From Bifiguratus adelaidae (taxonomy: Eukaryota > Mucoromycota > Endogonomycetes > Endogonales), in assembly GCA_002261195.1 (NCBI GenBank), contig MVBO01000179.1:1-26429 (forward strand): DNA of 26,429 nucleotides, given 5' to 3'. The notes under the pieces are model-generated. The model was not told the origin of the DNA and ran no database searches. It worked only from the letters and a program-made list of their open reading frames with translations. Each line of letters starts with the position of its first letter. Positions within the stretch are counted from its first letter, which is position 1. The translations under genes were made by a program, and so were the position numbers. Shown here piece after piece: positions 9,542 to 20,876 of the stretch.

Positions 9542-11287
9542 ATGTCCTACGAAGAAAAGCATATTGGCTCGGACAACTCTGAAAAGGAAGTGGTGCAAGA
9601 AGTGGAGCATGTCGATACTCGCATAAGCGATGTATCCATGACGCAGGATGATGCTGCCGAGGCGAAATTGAGAAGGTTTGGAATAGACCGATGCCTATGC
9701 GGTGGCGTAGCGATTGACATTGACCACAGGAAATTGGATCTTCACTTGCTGCCCTACCTCTGGATGATGTACTTTTTTGCGAGCGCTGACCGAGCCAACG
9801 TCAGCGTAGCGTTGACCATGAACCGTGAACAGCATCATGACTTGTTGAGCACTGCTCAGTTGACGCCGCAACAAGCTGCATTGGGTGTTGCTGTCTTTTA
9901 CGTAAGTCTTGCTGTCGTGCATTGCGCTCCTGCTGATGAGGATATCATAGATATCCTATACCTGTTTCGAAATCCCTAGCAATTGGATCATGACCAAGGT
10001 GTCTCCTTCCAAATGGCTTGCTCGTATCTGTATTACCTGGGGCGCTGTCTGTTGTGCCATGGCTGCCATCAACAATGCGGCAACATTTTATGCTCTTCGT
10101 TTTCTTCTTGGATTAGCTGAAGCCGGGGTAAGTTAGCGTGTGATTCAACCCTCGATTATTATGAGTGAAACTGACATGTCTTGTAGCTCTGGCCCGGTAT
10201 GGCCTTGTACCTCACAAAGTTTTATCGCAAGCGTGAAATCACGGGTCGTATCGGCACTTATTATTTTGCAGCCCACACCGCTTCTATCATTGGCAACTTT
10301 GTCTCGGCCGCTGTTCAATTGATTGATGGAAAGGGCAATCTCTATGGTTACAAATGGTGGGTCAAAAAGGTATGCATTGGTTCCTGGAGATACTGACAAG
10401 AACTTGTTCAGGCTCTTTGTCATCTTTGGTGTCGCTACTGTTCTCGGTGGCATTGTCGTCTACATTGTTTTGCCAGATAGCCCAGAAAAGGCGAAGTGGT
10501 TGACGGAAGAGGAGAAGGCTTTGGCAAGATACAGGGTGGAATCAGAGAAGCAAGGTCTGGTCCACCCTGGTCTCAAGGAGATTGGCGTTCAACTCAAACA
10601 TTACGAAACTTATCTTTTCGGTGTCCTGTACCTCTGTCCGGTCGTTACCTCGACAGCAGGTCAATACTATATCCCGGTAGGTATCTTTGACTTGGTTCAT
10701 AAGCATACCGAGCGTATCTCATGTGCTCATAGACGCTCATTTCACAAATGGGTGGTGGTCAATTTACCTCTATCCAAGTGTCTTTGCTCGCTATTCCCGC
10801 TGGTGTTGTCGGTGCGATAACTGCCATCATTGTGCCCCGTATCGCCGATCGTTTCAGACTACGTTCCATTCCCATCTCCCTCTTTTTCCTTATTACCATT
10901 GTTGGTTTCATCACCTTATCCTTCGCTGGCCCCACCGGCGGCAAGTACTTTGGGATTCTTGTCGCTGGATTCGGTCAAGGTCCTCTAGTGCCCATTGTCA
11001 TTGGCTGGGCAGCCAACACGGCAGATGGTGAAAAGGCTGTAGCGGCTCGGACCGCCAATGCATCCACCATTGCACAGTTCGGTGTCATCTTTGGTACCTT
11101 TTTGCTCTATGCTGGATGGCCCGGAGATGCACCTCTCTATATCAAGTCGAATATGGTCTGCGCTGGTCTTTGTGGACTCGGTATTCTTTGCACTCTTATC
11201 CTTCGATTCACCTTCCAGCACCTCAATCGCGTCATTGAACGCGATGGGGAAACCAAGGAAGGCGTTAGAATGAAGTATTTGTTGTAA
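9542..11287 (+). CDS. MFS permease, allantoate/Dal5 (ACS) family
   Basis: Major-facilitator transporter of the fungal anion:cation symporter group (Dal5, Tna1 and relatives), probably plasma membrane, for a small organic anion or vitamin; the substrate cannot be read from sequence. Exons: 9542..9675, 9730..9901, 9951..10127, 10187..10356, 10412..10676, 10733..11287 (490 aa). An acidic cytosolic N-terminus leads to LRRKLDLHLLPYLWMMYFF (TM1), then DRANVSVA, TM2 with FYISYTCFEIPSNWIMTK, LRFLLGLAEAGLWPGMALYL, GYKWLFVIFGV and VLPDSPEKAKWL before the central loop. About six further hydrophobic segments follow, ending in a short charged tail. The 54-nt intron 1 is stop-free and 3n; removing it restores the usual LRRKLDL junction. 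Convergent with ski2. Confidence 0.9.
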
Positions 11288-11443
11288 ATGTATATAGGTC
11301 TGACCTGTAATGATATTTCCTGCGGACCTCCAGTTTCTATGTCAATAGTATGTTAAAATGTAGTTAATGACCAAGAAGATGTCTATACGATTTTATGATT
11401 GCAAATTGATGTGCAAGTGATCATGACCAGCATTTAAAAGTAC
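11288..11443. other. Convergent intergenic spacer, permease/ski2
   Basis: AT-rich 156-bp spacer between two converging stops. It must hold both 3' UTR ends. I see no canonical AATAAA, no gene and no clear hairpin. Confidence 0.5.
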
Positions 11444-14400
11444 TTATAGATCCTCATGGTGAGAAAATAGGACAGTACAAGAGAAGCCTACTTACCAAGC
11501 TAGCAGCGAAGACAATGTCACGCTTGATCATGAGTTCAGCCTCCTCCATCTTCTTGTACAAGCTGGTATCCCCAATCATTCGAGCTGTACCCTTGACTTC
11601 TCTACATGTATCATCTAAACGGACAATGGTGCGCACGATAGATCCTAGATTATTCTGGTAAGCCGGTGGTTTGTCGTAATGATTGACGTACCTTCTAATA
11701 CGTCTGTCAAATCCGTGATTTGTTTGAACGGCTGTACAGAAAGATGGATTGAGTACACGCGGGATGGGTTCCCGAGGCCTGACGTTCACTTACCATGCCT
11801 CTGGCCCATTCATAAACGACCTCAACGAGACCAAATTTGAAACCGAAAACGTAATCTTCTTTACTAAGCGGTAACCCACAGGCGCGTTGAATGTCCGCAA
11901 TATGGGTAGCGTTCTCCAGGATGATTTCCTTGCCCTTTTCTAATTTTGGAGTTAGATTCGGCTCCGAAGCGTTCTTCTCCTGAAAGATAAAGCATGAAAG
12001 CAATGCAACGATTTCCGCTGGTTCGAAATCAGCCAGAGTGTTGTTCAAGATCAGCTCCGTGAGCAGCAGTTCGTCAGCTGAATTAATCTAAGAGAGATAG
12101 AGAGTCAGATAGATAAGAGACGCGATCAGCAACTTGCAGACTTACTTCACAAGCGACTCTGCCTTTCAACTGCACGGTGCCATTTTCGTCAATGAAATTC
12201 ATCAACTTGAGAACCTCCACCCTCTGCTCGTAATCTGGCAGTAATTCCAGGTTCTGATCGCTGATGGTATGCTTCAAGTCGTCCAGACGATGCTGTAGCA
12301 CCTTTTGGGTATGCACGACCGCATAATGCTCATCTAAGTCTGGACACTGATTGCATTGAAAGGTCATCAGGCGACTGAGTAGGCGATACTTTTCTTTGGC
12401 GCTTTCTTGAAATTCGAGCTCGCGCAGCTTTGACCAATCGTATTCCGTGATGCCATCTTTCGAAGCAAAAGTGCTCATTACGAATGTGTACTCTTGATGT
12501 GATTGTCAAAGGACTTACTCGTCTTCATCTCTATCGACAGAGCTTGTAACTCGGACATGATTCGCTGGAGCTCGGACTTTGAGTGGTCACTTTCGACAGC
12601 GTCCAAATCGACCTGCCAATGCACGTTAGCATAGTACGATTACCATACCCTACTTACCTTGATGCTGAACTTGGTGACACTCATGATATCAAGCGCATCA
12701 ATCGATATCGACTCAAGGTCTGCCCGTGATGAATCAATGACCTTCAGGTGATTGACAGGCATCGGTGCGATTTCAGCAATTTCTGTATGTGCGTTGACTG
12801 GTTTTGCACGATCTACGATGGCTAGAACTGAAAATTTTTTGTCATGGCCAGCCACAGGCCTTAAGACAACAGCCAGAGTATTGCGCAGAACCTATTGAAT
12901 TGTCTTGGTCAGTGGGATGAACAGGCCTATTGTCATGGGCACTGACCATATTGTTCACAATCACAACCCTACCGGTAGTCAAACCCTTGTTACCGACAGG
13001 TGAGCTCACAATTTTATCCATCATTCTTCGATTCAGCTCCAAGACATTGTACGACATATCGTAAAACGCTTCAATGTCAGCTTGACAGATGGTGCAGTCA
13101 AGCTTCTGAAGGCCCTTCAGCGACTTCTCGCTCTATAATTGTATGAGAAGATGCTCTCTAGTGTACGTAACTGTTGACACATACCTCATCAAATAGTCGC
13201 TTCTGATCAGGCAACATCTTTTGATTGACATTTTCCGAGAAGCTGCGTTTGATCATTTCTTCCACCTTGAGAGCCTCTACTCGAAGAAGATTGAGTATCA
13301 TGTTGTACGTCAGACGGAATTGCGACTCGAGTTTTGTCGGTTGGCCCAGAATCATCCGATTTAAGGTAGTCATCTGAAAAGGAGGGGAGACATTCAGCTT
13401 ACAGGTCATCACACAATAAACTCACATCTGGAGGTTCATCTCCGCCGCATGCAATAATTACAACGCCTGTAGGGTCAAGACCACGTCTTCCTGCTCGACC
13501 TGACATTTGCGTATATTCACCTGCGAAAGTGTTAAGGGACCCACATCTCGAGGATGACACATACCTGGTAAAAGATCCCGGAAGCTACGACCATCATGCT
13601 TCCTGAGGGAAGAGAATACCACAGAGCGTGCAGGCATGTTGACGCCCATAGCAAACGTTTCGGTCGCAAAGAGAATCTTGACGAGCCCTCTCGAGAACAT
13701 AATTTCCACCATCTTTCATGGGATTTAGCCCTATGGCGAAGGTGTTATTGTCATGTACGTACCTCTTTTATGATTGGTAACAGGCCACCGTGATGGACAC
13801 CAATGCCACGCGCAAGCAAATCTCGAATGCGAAGAACCTGTGGTAGTTGTCGATCATCACCGTGGAGTCGACTGAGACTTTTCTCTATGAAGACATGCAC
13901 CTCCGATTTCTCCACGCTACTTGACAGATCAATGTTGGAGAGCGCACTTGCATACTCTTCGCACTTCTTTTTGCTAAATGTAAAGACCACCACAGGCAGT
14001 AGCTGTCTCTTGTTGAGGAAGCCAACCAGATGGATATAAAGATTCCGGTCTGTCGATTGCATCGCACTAAAGGATCTTGGAGCAGATCCACCACGACCAC
14101 GCTGAGGTACACCTCGTTGACCTCTTCCTGTACCTCTACCTTGTGCGGCGCCTTTGAGCTCCTTGTCGCTCTTGGTCATTGCATCATTTGCATTCTTCCA
14201 TCCAGCCGATAGAAAGTTCCTGTCGGCGTCAACAATCTTGTACAAGTCTTTCTTGGCATATAAATAGTGTTCCAAAGGTACTGGACGCTGGGTTGTGCTG
14301 ATGACGAAGATGTCCTTTCGTTTTGTCCGTCTGTCGTCAAAGAGAATGTGTCAAACCATCGTTTAATGTCAGGATGCCCAACATATACATACCCAACCCA

Positions 14401-16153
14401 ATCCGCAAACTCTTTAGTATTTGGGATTGTTGCAGACAGTAGAATCAATGTAACATGCGCAGGCAACATTATAATGACCTCTTCCCATACGACACCACGC
14501 TAAACACAAAGACATATTAGTAAAACATGCTCCGCCAACGCAATTGTCGTATTCACCTACCTCTAGATCATTCACATAGTGCACTTCGTCAAAGATCACA
14601 AATTCCACATCACGAATGAGATCTGCTCCACGGTATAGCATACTCCTCAAGATCTCGGTAGTCATGATCAAACAGCTTGCCTCTGGACGTATTTGCACAT
14701 CCCCGGTAAGAATGCCCACATCATCACCAAACGTGTGCTTGAAGTCTCGGAATTTTTGATTCGACAGAGCCTTGATTGGCGAGGTATAGATGGCTCTGTT
14801 CACAGCATCAGCGTCTCTGCGTAGGCTGCGGGTCTAAACCTACTTTGTCATGTGCTTTTCTGCGAGGGCAATTGCGTATTCAGCAACGACCGTTTTTCCT
14901 GCACTGGTGTGTGCTGCCACGAAAACGCTATCTCCTCGCTCTAGGTGGTATACTGCATGTTTCTGAAAGGTATCGAGCTCAAAGGGAAATTGATGAGCCA
15001 TGGTGGGAACTTTTTGGTGGAAGTCGGGAAATGGCAATGAATGTGGTATGACATGGGCCCATTCACGGGCTTTGGACTGAGTCAGTTTTGTGCTGGGTGT
15101 AATCGCCTTTGCTATATGCAATTCGTTCTGTAAAAGTTTAAGCGCGCTTGATCCAATCAATCGCGATCGTATTTTCCACTTACTGTATCGGGTAGCAGTG
15201 CGTCAACTTCGTCGGCGATAGTGGGGTCGACCTTCGGCAAGCCATCGGTAGAGACATCCGGCGTGCCTTCCGTACCGTCAAAAGTCCCATCGGTGGCCGT
15301 TTCGTCAATCTCTTCGAATGACATCAAGTCTTTCATGCTGATAAAGGTCTGCTCCCATGGTGCTTGCTTTTGACCTGTTTGATGACACTGGTTAGACCTC
15401 ATCGTCTTCCACTGCATTGATCCATGACTACTTGCCTTCAAACACAAGTCCACGCGATAATCCCGGAGGTGTTGCAATGATGTCTACAGGATGAAACGGT
15501 TAGACACGTCCCAACATGAAAGGAGAAACTAACAACCTTCAACCTCGTCCCTGGCTTCTAATACGAGCTCAGCAATATCTTGTGTTCCTTCAAGAAGGTT
15601 GTTTTCCAACACATCAAGTCCGCCGGGTGCAAACGGGTAGAAGCCTCCTTTTCCCCTCACCATATCTCGGTACGAGCTAGGATCTCGATCCAAGGATGTT
15701 GAATTCTTGGCTGTGCCCGAATCACCACCATGCGTCGTCTCCTCTACCCAACCGTCAATGTCATGTGTTAGTTGCGATCGTGTCAATTTGATTCGCGTTT
15801 TCGAACGTTGCGTATGCGTATATAACAATGAATCGTAGTCCGGCTCCCTTTCAACGTGGCTGTACAGGAAGAGGGAAGGTGCATGTAAGTCAACGGAGCG
15901 ACGCAAGACATTTGTCATATCCAGACCTTTGACAGTGGTTAAGCCAAGCCTTGGGAAAGGCCGGTTTCGGCATCAAAAAGTGATCACGGACCCGGTCATA
16001 ACTTTCACTTGCATCCAAAGCCCTGTTAGTGACCTGCGCGTCTTGCATTAGCCTTTGCAGAGCAAATGCCGTGCGCAAGTGCCAGTGCGTAAGGCCTACC
16101 TCGGTCTCTCGGTCTCCTTGCGTGGGATGAACCAGGTCGTTCCAAAGAGACAT
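11444..16153 (-). CDS. ski2: Ski2-type DExH RNA helicase (Ski complex)
   Basis: Helicase of the Ski2-Ski3-Ski8 complex feeding mRNA into the cytoplasmic exosome. Minus-strand exons: 16153..16100, 16033..15927, 15859..15537, 15483..15436, 15374..15184, 15127..14844, 14795..14561, 14499..14393, 14330..13763, 13712..13565, 13520..13426, 13373..13185, 13132..12947, 12891..12658, 12612..12519, 12456..12146, 12087..11794, 11731..11692, 11644..11496, 11452..11444 (1221 aa). Motif [10 protein letters not shown] (about 312-320), DEVH (405-408), SAT (436-438) and [12 protein letters not shown] (693-704) are intact. An RGG-rich arch insertion at about 514-531 follows YLYAKKDL, diagnostic of Ski2 rather than Mtr4. 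The C-terminal DSHCT region has [14 protein letters not shown] and ends in [11 protein letters not shown]. Intron 4 (15435..15375) is GC-AG. Uncertain: the 66-nt intron 1 is 3n and open, and the true start could lie upstream (16389). Confidence 0.92.
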
Positions 16154-16464
16154 GTTTGATCTTTTGCGTCAACGTTCTTTGCACTTGACCAGCCCTGCAA
16201 CAGTACTCTTCCTGTCTTCCAGTGATTAACGGTCCAGTGTTCGATGTCAAATGCTGCGCGCAACTTTTCACACCAACCCCAAAAAGGCATCTCCACACGC
16301 TCACACTGGACACTCTTCAACTCTCTCTCGTCAGTTGGGAGAGGGAGAAGGTGCGGTTGACTTGAAGGTTGCTTAGAAGCCGAGACCATTTGTGGTCTTT
16401 TTGCCTTGCTGCAACTTGGCAAGTGATTTTGCACTGCAACGCGCTTTAGAACACTTGACTGTAC
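16154..16464. promoter_or_regulatory. Divergent spacer ski2 / WDR44-like gene
   Basis: 311 bp between the chosen ski2 ATG and the WDR44-like ATG. On the minus strand it is open from an ATG at 16389 down to 16096 (98 codons: MVSASKQPSSQPH..., MPFWGWCEKLRAAFDIEHW). That frame does not splice into ski2 with a strong donor: the good donor GTACTG at 16206 gives the wrong phase, while a weak GTTGCA at 16202 with the acceptor at 16161 would fit. It could be an N-terminal ski2 exon, a 5' UTR reading frame or chance. No TATA box was seen. Confidence 0.4.
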
Positions 16465-19400
16465 ATGGGTTTATTCAAGAAGAAGCACACCGACACGTCG
16501 TCTGTGGTGGAAGGTGGGTCGTAGCGCACGTTGTCATGTGCTGTCATGGAGTTTCGTACTCCCTTACTCGCAAAAAGTTGGCTAACATAGGCTTACTTCT
16601 TAGCGGAGACGTTGAAGCCAGCCCTCCCAACCCTAAGCGTGACTTCACCAGGAGCTGACGAGCCTTCGCCCATCATTCTCTCTCCTGATGTCAGCCAGGC
16701 AACATTTAGCGAAGATGGCTCACACTCCCCCACTTCAGGGCGTAAGTACATCTCGCCAAGACATTGAAATTCTCTACTTGTTCTTTGCGTTCTTGGCTCA
16801 AACCACTCAAGTAGGGGACGATTCAAAGGATTCTGTGGACCTCGACAAGGACAAGGATAGGGTTGTCGTACCAGTGAACCCACTAGATCAATTTGATTCT
16901 CCAGTTCCAAGTCGTCGACCTTCAGCGCCAGTTCACAAGCCCTCAAACGATCCAGTCACTGCCAGTGTGATTGAACGCATGACGCCTATTGCCGAGGTAG
17001 AGCTTGCTTTTCCAGACACGGGCGAGCGCGACGGACAAGCGGCTCCGAAAACTGCTGCTGATACAGGAGTGCGCTTTTCTTTGGAGAGTCAAGCTACGGA
17101 TAGCAATACCCTTGGAAGTAGCGATGCCAATAGCATCAAGAGTGATGAACCAATTCCACCTCAAGACCAGGAGAAAAAGAGTAACAAGTAATGGTCTTTT
17201 CATTTATATGGACTGCGACATCTGATGCCTTCTTCGTTCTAGATTCGGGTCCCTCTTCAAGAAGAGGAACAAGATTACCACGCCAATGAAGGAGAAGCGA
17301 GAGGGAAGTAAGAGTACCCTCGGTCGTGCCCCACTTTCATCAAGTCAAACAAGCGTACGTAGTGTGGATAGTCACAGCAGTCTCGTGAGCGACAAGGCAT
17401 CTACCACCAAGTCAGAGACTCGGCGCAATAAGTTGCGCTATGTCAAGGTAAGCACTAGTCGGGGGCTGCGCTTGTTAAAGCACATATTCATGCCTCGTGT
17501 CAGATCAAACGCAATACTCGTCATGCAAATCATCTCAAGTCCATATTCTTGGCACAAACCATCAATATAAACTCCTCTGCTTCGCTTTCAAGAACACAGA
17601 CGTCCTCCAGCATGGCTTCCTCGGCAACAGCCACCGACCTAGGCGCTGTTCGTACCGAATCGGTTGCGAGCAAGGACTCGACGTCGCATATGTCTCATCG
17701 CAGAGGATCCTCGGCGGGATCTGCCTCGATTCGAAGTAAAACATCCGAAGCACCCTCATTACCGGTGAAGCCTTCCGCCATCTGGACATGCCAGTTTAGC
17801 AAGTGCGGCAAGTACCTTGGTGTTGGAGGTCAAGGTAAGCAGCTAGGCCTCGATTCCTTTGCTGTCCCGCTCACTTTTATTGCAAAACACAGACTGTATT
17901 GTCAGGGTATACACCTTGAGAGAAGGCGCCAAAGCCAAAGCCAAAGCCAAAGCCACAGATTCGGATGACGCGCAACATACGGATGACAATGTCGAAACAG
18001 ACCGTGAAGTTGAAGTGTTTGAGGAGGTGCCGATTCGTGAGTATCGGGGCCATACTGCCGATGTTTTAGACTTGAGTTGGTCCAAGGTAGGTATCGGGTC
18101 ATGTGATTGGTGCATTCGTTGTGCTGATAGGCAATGCGTTGTAGAATACCTTTCTCTTGTCGAGCTCCATGGATAAGACTATCAGGTGAGTAGCGGCGAC
18201 GAGAGTATGTAGTCTGGATACTGATATTCCCATAGATTATGGCATATTTCACGGAATGAATGCTTGTGTGTGTTTCAACACCTTGACTTTGTTACCGCGG
18301 TTGCCTTTCATCCAAAGGTGAGCATGCTGACGTCCGCATTCGTGAATCGTGTGCTCACCGTCGCACAGGACGACCGTTTCTTTCTCTCTGGTTCCCTCGA
18401 CTGCAAATTGCGCTTGTGGAATGTGCCCGAGAAAAAGGTGGCCTTTTGGCAGGAAACACCAGATGAGCAATTGATCACTGCTGCTTCGTTTACCCACAAC
18501 GGTCAGTACGCCTGCATTGGTACATGCAACGGAAACTGTCTCTTTTACGAGGTGGACGGCCTCAAATTCTCGACGAGTATATCGGTGCATGACAGCGCTG
18601 GCTCACTCATGGGGTCTCATGACAAGTCCTCCAAGCAATCCTTGACCGTCAGTAGCAAGACATCCTATAAAATCACGGGTATCGAAGCCATGCCGGGTGT
18701 AGATGCCACGGATGAATACATGCTCATCACAAGCAATGATTCCAAACTTCGGCTTCTCAATTTTCGGGAAAAGCAGGTCGAGCTCAAGTTTCGAGGACTG
18801 GAGAATGGTAGCAGTCAGATCAAGGCAACCTTTAGGTAAGCGTAGACCATCGGTTCGCGTTTTGTTCACTGCAACTGACCCTTTTTGTTGTCCTTTTGCG
18901 TAGCGATAATGGACAACGCATCATTTGTGGCTCGGAAAACTCTCAAGTCTTTGTTTGGGCTACTGAACAATGCGGCTTTTATCACCCATCGCTACATCCT
19001 CAAGTCCATACCACGTCGCCTCATAGCGATGCCTTGGCCACGGAAGCGGATGATCGCTTTGATAAAGCGACTGCACCGTCCAAAATGTCCAATTGGTTTC
19101 GGGGTCGCGCCAGAGCCATCGAAAAACATGGCAAGATTGCTTGGGAATCCTTTGAGGGTGAGTCGGACCACGCCTTGTACCATTTACTGACAGTTTACCG
19201 CCTGTAGCTGGAAGTGACGTGATTACGTGCGCCATCTTCGCTCCCGCGACCACCAAACAATACCTCTACCTGACCAAGAATGATGCCATCTACACCGAAA
19301 CCGTCATTCCCAATACATTTTCACCTCCCTCAGCACCTAGTACGCCTGCCGCAGCTTCTCCCGAGACGCAACCCGTCAAGCCTGCCTTCACCTTTCCGGA

Positions 19401-19524
19401 TGGCGACATTATCATCACTTCAGGATACCATGGCACGCTCAAAGTATGGCGAGCGGATTGCCGCGTAGAAAGTGCCTTGACTGACCTTGTCGTTGGCGAT
19501 GATCGAGAGGAACCTTATGCTTAG
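16465..19524 (+). CDS. WDR44-like WD40-repeat protein (Dgr2/YMR102C type)
   Basis: WD40 protein resembling animal WDR44 (a Rab11 effector) and the yeast Dgr2/YMR102C family. Exons: 16465..16513, 16604..16741, 16812..17187, 17243..17447, 17504..17834, 17893..18086, 18145..18185, 18236..18317, 18369..18835, 18904..19157, 19208..19524 (817 aa). Residues 1-255 are Ser/Pro/acid-rich and probably disordered. YVKIKRNTRHANHLKSIFLA near 254-273 is the conserved pre-propeller motif. A Ser/Thr-rich insert of about 70 residues follows before the first blade (SAIWTCQFSKCGKYLGVGGQ). Further blades are SSSMDKTIRLWHI, FLSGSLDCKLRLWNV and RIICGSENSQVFVWA, and a basic linker FRGRARAIEKHGKIAWESF precedes the last blade. 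Exon 1 (MGLFKKKHTDTSSVVE) is inferred from splice phase across a 90-nt intron. Function in fungi is poorly known. Confidence 0.88.
17928..17954 (+). repeat. GCCAAA hexanucleotide repeat (4.5 copies), codes for Ala-Lys
   Basis: Perfect tandem GCCAAA x4 plus GCC in exon 6 of the WDR44-like gene, in frame as AKAKAKAKA. It sits in a loop after the first WD blade (RVYTLREG) and before an acidic stretch. A length change would keep the frame. Confidence 0.9.
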
Positions 19525-19588
19525 TACCTATAGGTACCGATACCTGTAAAGTTCTACATACATTCACTCGTCTCTTCTCTTGCTACCC

Positions 19589-20049
19589 ATGGCTGTGTTT
19601 CTGCCCTTGGGGGCTGCTTTAGTGGGTATACCAATCACTGTTGTGACATGGAGAGCACTGTACGATCGCGTGGATCAGACGGTGGCACGCGCACTCTATG
19701 GTGAGTGCGCATTATGGTTGACCCTTAACATGTGCTCATGGCGACATGTCAAGTAGACACGCACAGGGCTGCGCAACCGCAAGACTCAACAGCTGTACCG
19801 ATACCCCCACCCTCCACAGCGCTCGCTACCACAGGTACGCTTCTCTCCCTCCCACCTCTCGTTCGCCTAGTTTTACCCGCGCAGAAGCGGCACGATCTCT
19901 TTCTCGCTCCCGCCAAAGCCGGATCGAACCTACGCCTCGCGAGCGCTCAATTGGCCTGGCAGGTGGTGTGGCGATGCGGTGCTATTATCTATGGGTCTGC
20001 TGTCGGCGGTGCTGTCGGTGGACGGCTTTCAGCGCTTATTTCATCATAG
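19589..20049 (+). CDS. Small hypothetical membrane protein
   Basis: Not recognised. Proposed exons are 19589..19700 and 19757..20049 with a 56-nt GT-AG intron (134 aa). An N-terminal hydrophobic segment (VFLPLGAALVGIPITVV) follows the start. The middle is Pro/Ser-rich, and the C-terminus holds a Gly-zipper-like hydrophobic stretch (AIIYGSAVGGAVGGRLSALI). A second possible intron, 19835..19884 (50 nt, GTACGC to GCGCAG), would shift the frame to a Cys/Arg-rich tail ending at 20102; I prefer the unspliced reading because its tail is a coherent hydrophobic helix. It starts 64 bp after the WDR44-like stop on the same strand. Homology was not recognised, so its reality rests on the splice phase and composition. 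Confidence 0.5.
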
Positions 20050-20219
20050 ACGGACGTGTAGATAGAAGGGATGCATCAACGATAGAGAGACAAGGATCAT
20101 GAAGCGCATCCTTGACAGGCATGCCGATGGATGCTATAGCTCTGGATCAGCCAAAAAGACAGCGTGAATGCATTGTATAGTAGACCTGTAACACTCTGCG
20201 GCCGTACATGGCACAGCCA

Positions 20220-20225
20220 TATAAA
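20220..20225 (+). promoter_or_regulatory. TATA box upstream of the CENP-V-like gene
   Basis: TATAAA (in CCATATAAAACAG) lies 54 nt upstream of the chosen ATG at 20280. The position suits a core promoter; this is motif evidence only. It also argues against using an in-frame ATG at 20208, which lies upstream of it. Confidence 0.4.
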
Positions 20226-20279
20226 ACAGTCCTCGGCCCTGGAGGTTTGGTCGTTTTCATCTTCTGCTGCTCTTGTGCT

Positions 20280-20849
20280 ATGGAAGGCCTTGTTCACCAT
20301 CGAGGCGCGTGTCACTGTGGACAAAACCGGTTTGAGTGCTTTACTCCTTCGGCTGAGCTGACGGTGACTCGATGTAATTGCAGCATCTGTCATATGCGTG
20401 GTAAGGCAGAGCGTTCTGGTCGCCTTGTCGCTTAACGCGGCATCTGTTGCAGGTGCGCCTTTTGTTCAGGTTCCTGTGGACCGTTTCAAGCAGCTCACAC
20501 CGCAATCCAACCTATTGATCTACACCTTTAACACCCATACTGCCCAACACTACTTTTGCAAAACGTGCGGCATCACACCGTTCTATCGACCGCGGAGTCA
20601 TCCCGACGGTTATTCAGTAAGTGATGATGCAGAGGAGACTTGAGCTCATGCTGGCACTCCTAGATTAACCTTCACTGTCTGGATCCAAGCACCATCCAAA
20701 GCACACGTCTGATGCACTTTGACGGACAGGTGAGCCCGATCCTAAAAGTCTCACATCGCAGACTCACTGCGCCTCATTTCTACAATTAGCACTGGGAGGG
20801 GTCAGTGGAAGCATTCAAGGCATCCACCTTAGATGATCAACGAGTGTGA
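20280..20849 (+). CDS. CENP-V / GFA-family zinc-binding protein
   Basis: Small protein of the GFA family (glutathione-dependent formaldehyde-activating / CENP-V, PF04828 type). Exons: 20280..20400, 20453..20616, 20664..20729, 20790..20849 (136 aa, usual size). Zinc-binding cysteines are seen in ACHCGQ (C11, C13), RCNCSIC (C32, C34, C37) and FCKTCG (C76, C79). YTFNTHTAQHYFCKTCG, then YRPRSHPDGYS, then HCLD closely follows the eukaryotic CENP-V pattern, nearer to CENP-V than to bacterial formaldehyde-activating enzymes. Enzymatic activity in fungi is not established. The start at 20280 is chosen because the family begins just before the CxC; an in-frame ATG at 20208 would add a hydrophobic, Cys-rich leader. 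Confidence 0.92.
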
Positions 20850-20850
20850 G

Positions 20851-20876
20851 AATAAAGAGGCGTTCCTACTAATAAA
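20851..20876 (+). terminator. Tandem poly(A) signals after the CENP-V-like gene
   Basis: Two AATAAA hexamers (20851-20856, 20871-20876), the first starting one base after the TGA. They are the likely 3'-end signals of the CENP-V-like gene. Confidence 0.55.

Noticed and set aside
16392-16658. 88-codon + strand frame overlapping the WDR44-like first exon
   Set aside because: The ATG at 16465 in another frame, spliced at 16514/16603, leads into the WDR44-like protein; this frame stops and has no family pattern.
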